Below are positions 1-10,370 of a DNA stretch of 64,000 nt, piece by piece. Positions within the stretch are counted from its first letter, which is position 1; each line of letters opens with the position of its first letter. The notes under the pieces are model-generated. The model was not told where the DNA came from and searched no databases. It saw only the letters and a list, made by a program, of their open reading frames with translations. Both the position numbers and the translations under genes were made by a program. Source of the stretch: Anniella stebbinsi. Taxonomy: Eukaryota > Chordata > Lepidosauria > Squamata > Anniellidae. The stretch is from assembly GCA_029215795.1 (NCBI GenBank), contig JARDYH010000004.1, positions 217,924,017 to 217,988,016 of the forward strand, given 5' to 3'.

Positions 1-228
1 CTTACATCCTAATGTTCTAAGCCCCCACCCCAGCCCCCAACTATGCCCCCAGCACAGAGAGGAAGTTAAACGGCCTCTGACCACCAAGGAAAAAGAGGCC
101 AACCCCCTCCCCCAAACCTCCAAAGCCCAAATGCCTCTGATGTTCCTGAAAGGACTTTGGATAGAACAGAGACTCCGAGATCAGAGCACACCATTGTTTT
201 GGCTCCTCGTCCATAGGATTGGGCCCTA
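1..228. other. Non-coding intergenic DNA, nothing recognised
   Basis: Mixed-composition DNA with C-rich runs near positions 22-60. Open frames on the minus strand are short and have no recognisable domain or splice context. No repeat family was identified. Confidence 0.5.
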
Positions 229-316
229 AAGCTGCAAGCCGGACCACACTTGCTAGGGAGTAATCCCCACTGAATACAACAGTCCTTGCTTCTGAATAGC
301 CATGCATCGACTGCAT
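229..316. repeat. Short interspersed palindromic repeat (~85 bp family)
   Basis: A diverged copy of a repeat in which two inverted half-units (a 'lead' such as GCATGTTTACTCAGAAG and its complement) flank a centre like CCATTGAATACAATGG. The same pattern recurs at 33768-33853, 38345-38436 and 40378-40464, with a partial copy near 13392-13441. It looks like a tiny non-autonomous DNA transposon; the family name is unknown to me. Confidence 0.5.
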
Positions 317-1710
317 TTCTGAAGCTCAAATACTTAACCCAAGTTCTCTTAGACACGCTCCTATGTTCTTATTCATTGCCTTCCTCACTGACTGATGCAT
401 GAATGTGTCATAAGATCTCACTTTGGGGTCACATCTGCATGTCAGTTTCCCAGGCTCTCGATCTGGCACTTGAACATTCAACCTGAAACATCTCAGCCAA
501 AGTCCTGTTTGGAGAAGCTGGAATTAAACCAATGGTGCAATAAACTGCTTTGCAAACATTTCCTTAGAGACTATATGTTTTTCCTTTTGGAACAGAATCT
601 CCACCCTCTCCTTCTCTTATTTAAGAAATGTAAGGATGGAGGGAACCTGTAAAATCTGCCCGGATTGGGTGAGTTGACAGAACGAACTATTTATTACAAA
701 AGTCATGTATTTCAGGTTTCCTTGACAACTGTTCCCGTGGAACTTGACCTCAAAAGAAGTAGCATAAAATAGGTTGGCGAGATTGATTATAAATACTCTA
801 ATTGGCTGAGTTTCACAGCCTGATTCTGTTTATGTTTTATTTGGATGCACTTCATAGAGTTTGGAGGGTTTTACCCCCAAGTAAGCATAATGCTCCCTAG
901 CATTACCGCATAAGCTTCCTTTATTAACATTCGGGGCTGCTCGGTTTTTATTTGTAGTTATGTTTTTACTCTAAATATTACATTCTTTTCCAAAAAGCAA
1001 ACGGACTAGGAATATTTTTAATGCATTTATTGAATGTCCTCATAAATTGTAATCTAATACGCTAACATCTCATACAATATTCATGGCCATGCTGGTAGGG
1101 GATTAAGGTTTATGAGACAAGTAAACACTATACGGTGCTGTAAACAGTTTTATCACAGCTCATCAACATTTCTGATTTAATAATATCTGGTGTGTTTGTG
1201 GGAGACCAGAAGGTGCTTGAGGACACCATGAGTTCCTTTGACTCAAAGGCCCAGGGCCAGGGTCGTTGCTAGGTCTGGGCCACAAAACCCTGGGCCTGAA
1301 TATTTTCCAAAAGCCAGGCTCTATTTACAAGAACATTAAGTGTCCATTAGTATCAATGGAAGTTCCCCCTCCCCGAAGCTTTATTCCCAGGGGTGGGGGT
1401 GGTGATGGATTTCAGGGAGGATCACAACTGAGGAAGGAAGGGCTATTCCTCCCCTCACAATGTTATTCCTCTCCTCACAATCTCCCCCAAACAACATTTA
1501 ACATTTGGAAGACCCTGGGGAAGATGCTGAATCCTGAAGAATGACAACTAGAGTTGAGCCAACAAAAATAAGTCAGAAGACATATTTCTCAAAAAACATT
1601 CTGAGCTTTTTTTTAACCCTCTAAAACTAAAAGTCCAGTTTGCAGAAATTCCTCCAAATTTTCTTAATCTTTTTTTGGGGGGGGGTTGCGGTGGTCACTT
1701 TCCCCAACCC
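317..1710. other. AT-rich intergenic DNA without a recognised gene
   Basis: Positions about 640-1220 are AT-rich and look unlike any repeat elsewhere in the window, so this is apparently unique sequence. No exon with splice sites and a recognisable product was found. A poly-G tract sits at 1677-1685 just before the hAT element. Confidence 0.45.
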
Positions 1711-1949
1711 TAGGGTGACCAGATTTTGTAACCCAAAATCCCGGTCCCCCCCCCGCCAACAACCCCCCCACCAAGACACCCCCCAAAACAAACCCCCCAA
1801 GTAACACACCCCACCCAAAACAACCCCCCACCCCACCAAGCCATCCAACCCCAAAAAACATCAGCCCGGTCCTACCAGGGCGGGTTCTCTTCTGCTGCCG
1901 CTGCGCCGCCGCTGCCGGGTCCGCCGCCGCGCCGCCGCCGCTGCCGCCG

Positions 1950-2081
1950 GGTCCCCCGCCGGCTCGTAAGGCCAGCGGCCGCGCGGAAGAGGCAGGGGAG
2001 GGCCGGATCCGGAAGTGACGTAATCGGCCCTCCCCCGCCTCTTCTGCGTGGCCGCTGGCCTTACAAGCCGGCGGGGGACCC
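1950..2081. repeat. GC-rich inverted repeat with ETS/CRE-like core
   Basis: Inner palindrome of the 889-bp hAT element: the arm around GGCCAGCGGCC at 1971-1981 is matched in reverse complement at about 2049-2081. The centre carries CCGGAAGTGACGTAA at 2009-2023, which resembles an ETS site fused to a CRE half. Promoter activity is only inferred. Confidence 0.6.
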
Positions 2082-2220
2082 GCCGGCGGCGGCGGCGTGG
2101 CAGCGGCCGCGGTGGCAGCGGCGGCGGCGCAGCGGCGGCCCCGTAGGCGGTGGCGGCGGACCTGGCTGCCCAGCAGGTAAGTGCCCCGCGCCTCGCGCTC
2201 CTTACCCGCTTCCCTCCAGT

Positions 2221-2344
2221 GCTCGAATCTACTGAGAAACAGGCTTCACGGCCTGTCTCTCAGTATCGCGCCAGGTGATGACGTCATCACCTGGCGCGAT
2301 ACTGAGAGACAGGCCGTGAAGCCTGTTTCTCAGTAGATTCGAGC
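2221..2344. repeat. Perfect 124-bp palindrome
   Basis: Two 62-bp arms (2221-2282 and 2283-2344) are exact reverse complements with no spacer. The dyad axis falls in GATGACGTCATC, so a full CRE/ATF octamer TGACGTCA sits at the centre. Weaker inverted similarity continues outwards to about 2160 and 2420 (CTTACCCGC against GCGGGTAAG), so most of the right half of the hAT element is one fold-back. Confidence 0.85.
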
Positions 2345-2607
2345 ACCGGAGGGAAGCGGATGCCCCTGCGGGTAAGGAGCGTGAGGCACGAGGGAAGGCA
2401 CTTAACTGCTGGGGCGGCCCTTCCTGGGCTCCGCCGCCGCCACCGCCGCCGGGTCTACCGCCGCTCCTTGCTTGCTGCCACCGCCGCGTGACCCCCCGCC
2501 ACCCCGGTTTGTCCCCCCGCCCCCCCCCCCCCGGTTGGGCCGGTTCGCCCCTGGATTCCCGGTTAGGACCGGGAAATCCCGAGCCATCTGGACAGCCTAC
2601 CCAACCC

Positions 2608-2990
2608 AATCCCTCAGAACGATGCTAGATATGGGCATTGTTGAGGACGCAAAACATGAGCCAATCTGTTGACGCTGTTGCCACTGTCCCCCCCTCCACC
2701 TGAGAGAACAGTTCGAGAATTGATCGTCCCTCTGGGGATATTTGATGAAATTGTTCCCATAATTTCTCTACCCACAAATAGAGCGGGGAATTTCCAGAGG
2801 CCGTTTGTGCAAAGCTTTGGCTCTGGCCTTTTTCTTCTCTTGGGATTTTTCTTGTCTCTTGACAACGATTTCTGTAACCCTGAGGCATGAACACAGCTGC
2901 TCTGCCTTCCAAACCAATTTCACTTTTCAAAATTAGGGGTCTGTAAGACAGGATTCCTGAATGAAACATAATGGGGGCAGTGTTTATTTA
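2608..2990. other. Intergenic DNA, nothing recognised
   Basis: Open frames on both strands reach about 80-110 codons, but none shows a domain, repeat-protein match or splice context. Possibly unique sequence. Confidence 0.4.
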
Positions 2991-3120
2991 AGGGCGCAAT
3001 GCTCCGCATGTTTAGACAGAAAAAAGGCCTACAGCTCCCAGCATTCCCCAGCCAAACTGGCTGGAGAATGCTGGGAGCTGTAGGACTTTTTCTGTCTAAA
3101 CATGCAGAGCATTGCGCCTA
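2991..3120. mobile_element. 130-bp palindromic MITE with 10-bp flanking duplication
   Basis: The two halves are near-perfect inverted copies (left arm from AGGGCGCAATGCT, right arm ending AGCATTGCGCCTA) that include the motif GCATGTTTAGACAGAAAAA. The element is bracketed by TGTTTATTTA at 2981-2990 and 3121-3130. Related fragments lie at 17671-17697, 26019-26107 and 63192-63292. No coding capacity. Confidence 0.8.
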
Positions 3121-3239
3121 TGTTTATTTAAATAAGAGCCATAAATTGTATTGGTTTTTACTCAGGTCAGCTATGCATGGCACATCACTGGTTTTAAGTT
3201 CTGCATTGCAGCTTCCCCTTTTAATCACCTAGATTAATC

Positions 3240-3657
3240 ATCTAAGGCCCTCCTCTGAGTGCCTCCTCCGAGTGCCTACTCTGAGGGAAGCTCGGAGGAT
3301 GGCAACAAGGGAGAGGGCCTTCTCAGTGGTGGCTCCCCAACTGTGGAACGATCTCCCCGACAAGGTTCGCCTGGCGCCAACATTGTTATCTTTTCGGCGC
3401 CAGGTCAAGACTTTCCTCTTCTCCCAGGCATTTAACAGCATATACTGAGTTTTTAATTGACCCCAGAACTATATTTAGGCCTGGCTGAGAGTTCACAGCT
3501 GTTTTAAATGTATAATGTTTTTATATGTTTGTTTTTATGCTTTTATGGTTTTAAATATTGTATATCGATTTTCAATGTCCAAAGTTTTTAATTTTTGTAA
3601 ACCGCCCAGACAGCTTCAGCTATGGGGCGGTATATAAATGTAATAAATAAATAAATA
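3240..3657 (+). mobile_element. L2-like LINE, 3' end fragment
   Basis: The 5' part still reads as a degraded reverse-transcriptase C-terminus in the + direction, with a pattern like 'fSVVAPQLWNDLPDKV' followed by 'LLSFRRQVKTFLFS', typical of L2/CR1-group elements. The rest is the AT-rich 3' UTR ending in the characteristic TGTAAACCGCCCAGA, a GGGCGGTATATAAATG box and an AATA tail (3641-3657). Truncated at the 5' side. Confidence 0.75.
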
Positions 3658-3659
3658 AT

Positions 3660-4725
3660 TGAAAGTTGCACTCATCCACAAAGCAAATATTTGCCTGATT
3701 CCAATGGCTGTGTTGCTGACAGAGGCTTAGAAGAGCTGTTTTCTTTTTGGTTTTGCTCTAGGCTTCAGAACTCTGGAGCAGAAAATGGATTGGAAGCCTT
3801 TCCGCTGTTGAAGCCGGCAGATTTGGCCCTGTAAACTGCCTGAATGGCCGACTTCCTGGGAGCCTGATGTAAGCCATATTTTGACTGAGCTCTTTGGAAG
3901 AAGAACAGCGTATGTGCAATAGCAAATACTACTACTACTACTATTAATAACAGCTTGTGTTGCTTTGGAGCTAGCAGTAATTCTCCAGCCTGCTCAAGTG
4001 TTACACTTGTGAACATACAGAGTTTTTACTAAGGCAAGTTTATTTAGGCCTTGTCTCCTCCAATAAAAACTGGCCCCAGAGCATCCACCCTTCAAGTTCC
4101 CACATTGGTTGCAAACAGATTGCAAAACTCACAAGTTGAACCACTGAGTACAAGGGAATTCAGAGAAATAATTCCCTGTTGTTTTCATACTTTGGTGTGT
4201 GTCAGGGGAGCCTGGTGTCTCGGATGTCAGTAGGGGCAGTGACTCTGCTCCGGGTTTCAGTCAGAACTCTAAATGAGCTATCCAAGGTGCGGCCCAGAGC
4301 GAATCCACTGCCCCTCTGATATTGGAGCCCCCAGCCTCCACTAGTGAGTGTGTGTGCTTTCTTTCTCTCTCCTGGATTTCAACAGGGGAGGAAAATCCAA
4401 ATCCCTGAGGAGGAATGTGATTCGTGAGAAAAGGGAACACTATGTGAAATCAGGAAAGAACCTAAGGAAAACCAAGATTGCATAATAAATGCTATCTTTG
4501 CCTAAACATGTGGCCATAAAGTGAAAGGAGAGACTTTACTCTAATTTTGCCTGTGGCTTAGCTAATAGCTAAAGGCGTCTGCTTGATGGGCTCAAATGGC
4601 TACAGCTAGCAAATCCTTGGTCGATGGCTTTTGATGGTGGGTGGCTCTTTGATACAGAATACAGCTGTCAATCAAAACCAGCCTGCTGTGTTGAGAAAGA
4701 AACTTTTTGGCATTTGAAAACCTAG
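3660..4725. other. Intergenic DNA, nothing recognised
   Basis: Contains a short ACT/ATT microsatellite near 3930-3946. No supported exon. Composition is ordinary and no repeat family was recognised. Confidence 0.4.
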
Positions 4726-5070
4726 GGTGCCTCTACAAGAGCGATTTAAAGCTCTTTCAAGGCGCATTACAGATTTTACCTCCACAAGAGTGGAGTGCAA
4801 ATCGGGGGTTGAGGCGCTTTTTATCTCCGCTTGTGTTTATTATCGAATGCGCGTTAAATAGCGACTTAAAATTTACCGCTGGAGTTAAAGCGCCTTATGG
4901 CCATGTAAACATGCGATTCTCCGCATGTAAACAACTTTAAAGCGCGTTTTATACAGCCCGTAATGTGCTTCACCGCCTCTCGTGAATAGGTATTAGGAGT
5001 AAATGTGCTTATCTGTAATTGAGCATAATCGGGCAACCGGGCATCAAAGCAAAATCTTGTAGAGGGGACC
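4726..5070. mobile_element. MITE with TCTACAAGA terminal inverted repeats
   Basis: The left end GGTGCCTCTACAAGA is matched by TCTTGTAGAGGGGACC at the right. The possible target duplication CTAG lies at 4722-4725 and 5071-5074. The interior is rich in GCGCATTA-like segments and internally inverted. A second copy is at 22918-23219. The superfamily is uncertain; the short ends resemble PIF/Harbinger-like elements seen at 32208 and 44847. Confidence 0.7.
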
Positions 5071-5074
5071 CTAG

Positions 5075-6007
5075 TCAGCCAATGAGGCAGAAGTCTTGAG
5101 TTTTTGCATCTGTCTTGGAGGCTCCAAGAGTGTGCTGTTCCTTATGAGCAGGGGATTTTGAGTGACCATGTGCCCTCTTTTACAGAAGATAGTCCTCTCT
5201 TTGAAGGTCTGTCCTGTCAAGTTCTGGTTTAAAAATAAAGAACCATAAGAATTTTCCCCCAGGAACACTTAGTACATGGACAGCAGACTGAACAGGTAGG
5301 CGCACAGTTCACCTGGTCGCAGTCTTCCACACTATGCTAAGGTACTCTATTTCTATTTAAATTGTAATTATCACTTCCAAATTTGCATATAAATTAGCAT
5401 AAGCAAATTGTATGCAAATCTGTACCATCTTTTGTCTTCTTATTGTTAACACAATTAGGCTAGCCTAATCTGTCTGGGTACTTGACGCAGCTTGCCTATA
5501 TTTGTGTTTAAATAGATATCACAATGAAACAATAGGGATGTTTTGTAAAATCCGTTCCATCTGCATTTTGTAGATTGTCATGTGCTTTTTGTTCCATTGT
5601 CCACTCATAACGGAATAAGACTTTTCCCCAATTTTCCAAATTTGCACAATGCAGCACTTGCGAAAATGAGCAAATCCCTCCAAAATGCTCATTTTCATGC
5701 TCTAACCTATGAAGCAAATGTGCATTTACTGCTTTTAAAAAAAACATTTACATATTTTTCTATTACCAATTTTGCATAAAATTCTGCAAAGTAAAAAAAA
5801 AAAAAAAAGCCCACAAATCTGTGGAATTCATATGACTCGGAAAATCCGGTCTGCTGCAGAATCCATGCATTGGATTCAGAGAAATCCGAACTGATTTGAT
5901 TCTGCTGCAGATTTTTCTGACATACAACTCCAGTACCCCCTTCTCATATGCATCTCCACCATTTATTCATCTCAAACGAACAATCAAACAAACCCAGAAG
6001 GAATGCA

Positions 6008-6048
<41 letters not shown>

Positions 6049-6656
6049 CACATATTTAGATACAATTTGACTATGTTGATTTGTTGGTGCAAATGTAGAA
6101 ATAACTATAATTTAAATAGAAGTGCAAAACCGCTCCCATAGTGGTGAAGAGGGCGACCTGAGTTCCTTTCAGTCTGCTATCCAGGTGTTAATGGGGAACC
6201 ACAAGGCCCAGGCAATTCCTTCTTATGGCTGACTTAAATTCAGTCAATCTGACTTTAAATCATGGCTCTTCAAATGAAGGGAAAATGTAAAGTAGGGCAC
6301 ACGTCCATCCTCCTCACAAAGGAATTGATTTTGTAAAAGGCCAACTCCTTGGCAAAGCAGGAGCTGTGTAACTAAATGATAAATGTATTTCGGTGACAAC
6401 AGTGGATGTCTCTACATTGAGGTATCACTGCACCTTTAGTTACGTTACAATTTAGAAAGCTCTGGCAGAATTGCAAAGGTAAATCTGGTGCAGTTTGCAT
6501 CAAAATACAAAAGAGTAAGCGAAGCAAAAATAAGCTCATGTGCAGAAAGCTCCAGATTTCAAAACATTTCCCTCTTCAAGCAAGGGAAACAAAAACAAAA
6601 TGTGATATGCTAGCCAAAATATCAAGTGATTGGGTTATTTTGCACATGGAAATCAC
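5075..6656. other. AT-rich intergenic DNA with repeat fragments
   Basis: Positions about 5155-5330 (from GTGACCATGTGCCCTCTTTT) resemble 20030-20210, so both belong to one dispersed repeat. The rest is AT-rich with an A-run at about 5792-5808. No gene seen. Confidence 0.4.
6008..6043. repeat. (CA)n microsatellite
   Basis: Uninterrupted CA dinucleotide run of about 18 units. Confidence 0.95.
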
Positions 6657-6678
6657 TAGGGATGTGCACTGACCCCCC

Positions 6679-6782
6679 GGATCGGATCGGATAGCGGATC
6701 GGAATCGGACCTGGGGGGTCGGATCGGATCGGATCGGAGGCTGGTCGGATCGGATCGGACCAGATGTCCGATCCGGATCGGA
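6679..6782. repeat. Left subterminal GGATC pentamer array
   Basis: Irregular run of GGATC/GATCG units interrupted by CCTGGGGGGTC and CTGGTC segments. The mirror array is at about 8821-8945. Subterminal repeats are transposase-binding sites in several hAT elements; that role here is inference. Confidence 0.75.
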
Positions 6783-7439
6783 CGCCATTTTGAATGCTTT
6801 TTCCCATAGCCAAGTATTGTTTTACAAAAGCGCCTATAACTTTTTCATTTTTAAAGATAGAAGGATGAAACTTGGGCACATTGTAGACTGGTTAGGGGTA
6901 GTTATCTGTGAGAAATTTCAGAAAGATTGGTGCATGCATTTTGTGGCAATTAATTTTTTAATAAATACCCAGGAATGCCTATAACTTTGTCATTTTTAAA
7001 GTTACACACATGAAACTTTGCCACATTGTAGGGGGTACCTTGGGACCTATGTGTGTGAAATTTCAGAAACGTAGGTGCTTGTCTTGTGTGGCAATTAATT
7101 TTTAGAAAAATGGGTAGTAGTGGGGTAAATACAGTTACGCCTCCCATTTTTTTATTTTTGAAGATACAAACAGGAAACTTGGGCACATTACAGGTACCAC
7201 TTGCCTTGATATGTGTGTGAAATTTCAGAAACATTGGAGCTTTCCTTGTGTGGCAATTAATTTTTGAAACAATGAGGAAAGAAACACCTATAACTTTGTC
7301 ATTTTTAAAGTTACACACATGAAACTTTGCCACATTGTAGGTGGTACCTTGGGACCTATGTGTGTGAAATTTCAGAAACATAGGTGCTTGCCTTGTGTGG
7401 CAATTAATTTTTTAATAAATACCCAGGAATGCCTATAAC
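6783..7439. repeat. Left long arm of fold-back element (tandem ~150-bp units)
   Basis: Near-identical reverse complement of 8165-8820; reading both shows only scattered single-base differences (for example in the AATTAATTTTTAG segment). The arm is built of units about 150 bp long, each starting near CCTATAACTTT and containing CACATTGTAG, GAAATTTCAGAAA and GTGGCAATTAATTTT. Extra diverged units continue to about 7870 in the centre. Confidence 0.85.
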
Positions 7440-7938
7440 TTTGTCATTTTTAAAGTTACACACATGAAACTTTGCCACATTGTAGGCGGTACCTTGGGAC
7501 CTATGTGTGTGAAATTTCGGAAACGTAGGTGCTTGCCTTGTGTGGCAATTAATTTTAGAAAAATGGGTAGTGGTGGGGTAAATACAGTTACACCTCCCAC
7601 TTTTTTATTTTTGAAGATACAAACAGGAAACATGGGCACATTACAGGTACCACTTGGCTTGATATGTGTGTAAAATTTCAGACAGCTGGGTCCAGGCATG
7701 TGGTGGCAAGGTATTTTTGAAACAATGAGGAAAGAAACGCCTATAACTTTTTTATTTTAAAAGTTAGAAGTCTGAACATTGCTCACTTTGTAGATGGGTT
7801 AGGGGTAGATATGTGTCAGAAATTTCAGAATTATAGGTCCAGGCATTTGATGGCTATGGAATTTTTAAATTACATGTTTCAAAAAAATTTCTACAGAGGC
7901 CAGGTCTTCCCCTCCCGCTTCCCGCGAAGAAAAGGAAA

Positions 7939-8076
7939 CACTCTCTCGTCTCGATCCCTTTGATCCTTGCTAGTAGTATCCATTACAGGGCTCGTGTCTG
8001 CTTGAGTACAAAGTGAAAGCAGACACGAGCCCTGTAATGGATACTACCAAGGATCAAAGGGATCGAGACCAGAGTG
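7939..8076. repeat. Inner palindrome at the centre of the fold-back element
   Basis: Left arm about 7939-8003 and right arm about 8017-8076 are inverted copies separated by 13 bases. The arms share GGGCTCGTGTCTGC and its complement. It contains a single small difference in the TAGTAGTATCC / GGATACTACC part, where one TAG is missing. This lies inside the larger inverted repeat, so the element is a nested hairpin. Confidence 0.8.
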
Positions 8077-8164
8077 ATCCTTCCTTGCACGCATGGCTGC
8101 AAAACTCAGCTAGGCTCAGCCGTTCTGCTTGAAAAGTGAAAGTAGGAAAGGAAACACGAGCCCT

Positions 8165-8820
8165 GTTATAGGCATTCCTGGGTATTTATTAAAAAATTAA
8201 TTGCCACACAAGGCAAGCACCTATGTTTCTGAAATTTCACACACATAGGTCCCAAGGTACCACCTACAATGTGGCAAAGTTTCATGTGTGTAACTTTAAA
8301 AATGACAAAGTTATAGGTGTTTCTTTCCTCATTGTTTCAAAAATTAATTGCCACACAAGGAAAGCTCCAATGTTTCTGAAATTTCACACACATATCAAGG
8401 CAAGTGGTACCTGTAATGTGCCCAAGTTTCCTGTTTGTATCTTCAAAAATAAAAAAATGGGAGGCGTAACTGTATTTACCCCACTACTACCCATTTTTCT
8501 AAAACTTAATTGCCACACAAGACAAGCACCTACGTTTCTGAAATTTCACACACATAGGTCCCAAGGTACCCCCTACAATGTGGCAAAGTTTCATGTGTGT
8601 AACTTTAAAAATGACAAAGTTATAGGCATTCCTGGGTATTTATTAAAAAATTAATTGCCACAAAATGCATGCACCAATCTTTCTGAAATTTCTCACAGAT
8701 AACTACCCCTAACCAGTCTACAATGTGCCCAAGTTTCATCCTTCTATCTTTAAAAATGAAAAAGTTATAGGCGTTTTTGTAAAACAATACTTGGCTATGG
8801 GAAAAAGCATTCAAAATGAC
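8165..8820. repeat. Right long arm of fold-back element
   Basis: Inverted copy of 6783-7439, starting at GTTATAGGCATTCC and running to the GGATC array. The translated shadows of the two arms differ at one residue out of 143, showing very high identity. Confidence 0.85.
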
Positions 8821-8945
8821 GTCCGATCCGGATCGGACCTCATCGGATCGGATCGGATCGGATCGGAGGTTGTCCGGATCGGATCGGATCGGATTTTCCC
8901 GATTTTGGGTCGGATCGGATTCGGATCGTGGATCGGATCCGATCC
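8821..8945. repeat. Right subterminal GGATC pentamer array
   Basis: Includes several consecutive GGATC units around 8843-8867 and 8876-8893. Unit order is not an exact mirror of the left array, so the arrays have expanded or contracted independently of the long arms. Confidence 0.75.
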
Positions 8946-9027
8946 GATGCACACCCCTAGAAATCACCACAGAGTAAGAAAATCATCTATCCCTGTATTG
9001 GCATAGCCGATCAATTATGATCGACAG

Positions 9028-9235
9028 ATAGTACAGTGTAGTGGTTAGAGTACTGGATTGGGACTTGGGAGACCCAGGTTCAAGACCCCACTCAGCCATG
9101 ATGTTGACTGGATGATTTTGGGCAAGTCACCAACTCTCAACCTTGCCTACCTCACCGGGTTGTTATGAGGATGAAAAATGGAGAAGAGGGGATGGGAACC
9201 AGGAATCATCTTCTGCACACAAAAGGCATGCTTCA
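9028..9235 (+). mobile_element. tRNA-derived SINE
   Basis: A polymerase III-type promoter is visible: A-box-like TAGTGGTTAGAG and B-box GGTTCAAGACC. The tRNA-unrelated body follows (CACTCAGCCATGATGTTGACTGG, shortened here to its key segment CACTCAGCCATGA), then GGGCAAGTCAC and CTACCTCACCGGGTTG. Other copies: 10136-10290 (diverged), 10578-10970 (interrupted) and 25385-25600 (reverse strand). Confidence 0.8.
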
Positions 9236-10135
9236 CCTCAAAACTAAGCCCATAATGATTTATGCTTAGATTTACAGTAGCTCCACAGGACAGAGGGAAC
9301 ATTGCAGACAAATGATAATATGCAAACTGAGGCTAAACAGAGCCTATGTAGCGGTAGGGCATTTTTCTTTAAAATGCTCAATATATGAAAATATTTTAAA
9401 ACCTGAAACAGATGAGCAGATGGCTGGAGATGAGAAATTTGGCTAATAAACCGTGGGCCTGATGAGGAAGAAGTGTTTTCTTCTGTTACTATGCTTAGCT
9501 TCTCATATTAGCTAGCAGCGCTGTGTTATTATTCTTGAAGAGGTTAGAACTCCGCAGATTGTTACTCAGTAAATGTTTCTTTATTTCCAACAGACTTATT
9601 TTAAGAGTTACCATGATCAGCTGGCCAAGATTGTTTTCTTTTTTGTTGATGTCCTGATTACTTCTTCTTTTTAAAAAAATTATCATTATTTTGGAGAGGG
9701 GTGAGAAGATGTTCGGTTAGCATGGAATCCAGTTGATTTATGGCTCAAACTCAGCAGCATGGAGAAAAGCTCATCATCTAACATAACAAATGACATGATT
9801 ATTGGAAACGAAAACTAAGACTGTGGCCTCATGGCTTTCTTCTCAGAAAAGGACTTATAAAAGAAAGTCTTTTCACCAGTCCCTTTATAAGAAAATAAAT
9901 ACAACCTCCTTATGTCTGTTTGCAGCCTGATCTCATAAGCTGCCACCCTGCAGGCAGGCAAGAAATAGTTGCGTTATGCAGGCTGGTGACAGATGATACT
10001 CTATTTTTCAGACAAGGCGGTGATGGGAATTGACAATGGGACAAAAGAAATGTGCTCAAACATTCCGGGAAGTGGAGCTTCTCTTTCTCCACTTACTTTC
10101 TGTTTTCTTAAAAGAGTCAGCAGGGCGTAGAACAG
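9236..10135. other. Intergenic DNA, nothing recognised
   Basis: AT-rich sequence with small A-runs. No supported exon or repeat family. Confidence 0.4.
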
Positions 10136-10290
10136 GCCATGTGGTGTAGTGGTTAGAGCACTGAATTAAGACGGGATCTGAGTCACAAAGGAAGGGAAGG
10201 GGTAGATTGTCAGCACCATTTTTATTTGGGTTCAAATAGGTTTTGGAGCTCAAACCCTATCTTTCTCTTATATTACATTCTTGGGCAAGT
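10136..10290 (+). mobile_element. Diverged tRNA-derived SINE fragment
   Basis: GTGGTGTAGTGGTTAGAGCA at 10140-10159 matches the SINE head. The body is disrupted, and only GGGCAAGTTAC at about 10282 recalls the downstream part. Confidence 0.5.
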
Positions 10291-10370
10291 TACTTTTTTT
10301 TTTGCCTTCTAGAAATGAGTGTTTTGTGATTGATCATGCCCACCATAGCAGCAATGTTATGATAGGCCAG

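Larger units (their letters stand above)
1711..2599. mobile_element. GC-rich non-autonomous hAT-type element (889 bp)
   Basis: The left end begins TAGGGTGACCAGAT and the right end is its imperfect complement (CATCTGGACAGCCTA). It is flanked by a perfect 8-bp direct repeat, CCCAACCC, at 1703-1710 and 2600-2607, the target-duplication length typical of hAT transposons. It encodes no transposase. The interior is extremely CpG-rich and made of nested inverted repeats. The same terminal inverted repeat is used by the ~320-bp MITE family elsewhere in the window, but the interior here is unrelated to theirs. Confidence 0.85.
6657..8959. mobile_element. 2.3-kb fold-back hAT-type element
   Basis: Ends are TAGGGATGTGCAC on the left and GTGCACACCCCTA-like on the right (ATGCACACCCCTA). 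They are flanked by a perfect 8-bp target duplication GAAATCAC at 6649-6656 and 8960-8967. Inside, the order is: a GGATC-type array (about 6679-6782), a long arm of ~150-bp units, a central segment with extra units and its own palindrome, the inverted copy of the arm, and a second GGATC array. There is no transposase frame; the two 143-codon frames in the arms are mirror images of repeat DNA. A related element sharing ends and arrays but not interior is at 12055-13379. Confidence 0.85.

Noticed and set aside
1..1250. Possible 3' end of the neighbouring gene (SCD5 in human synteny)
   Set aside because: In human the neighbour upstream of TMEM150C is SCD5, but no SCD5 coding sequence could be read in the window.
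1860..2600. CpG island as a host gene promoter
   Set aside because: It lies entirely between hAT ends with an 8-bp target duplication and no downstream exon was found.
6950..8654. Two near-identical 143-codon frames on opposite strands
   Set aside because: They are mirror images in the arms of a fold-back element, made of ~150-bp tandem units; similarity reflects the inverted repeat, not a conserved protein.
6679..8945. CRISPR-like array
   Set aside because: GGATC units and ~150-bp units lack regular repeat-spacer structure; context is a vertebrate transposon.
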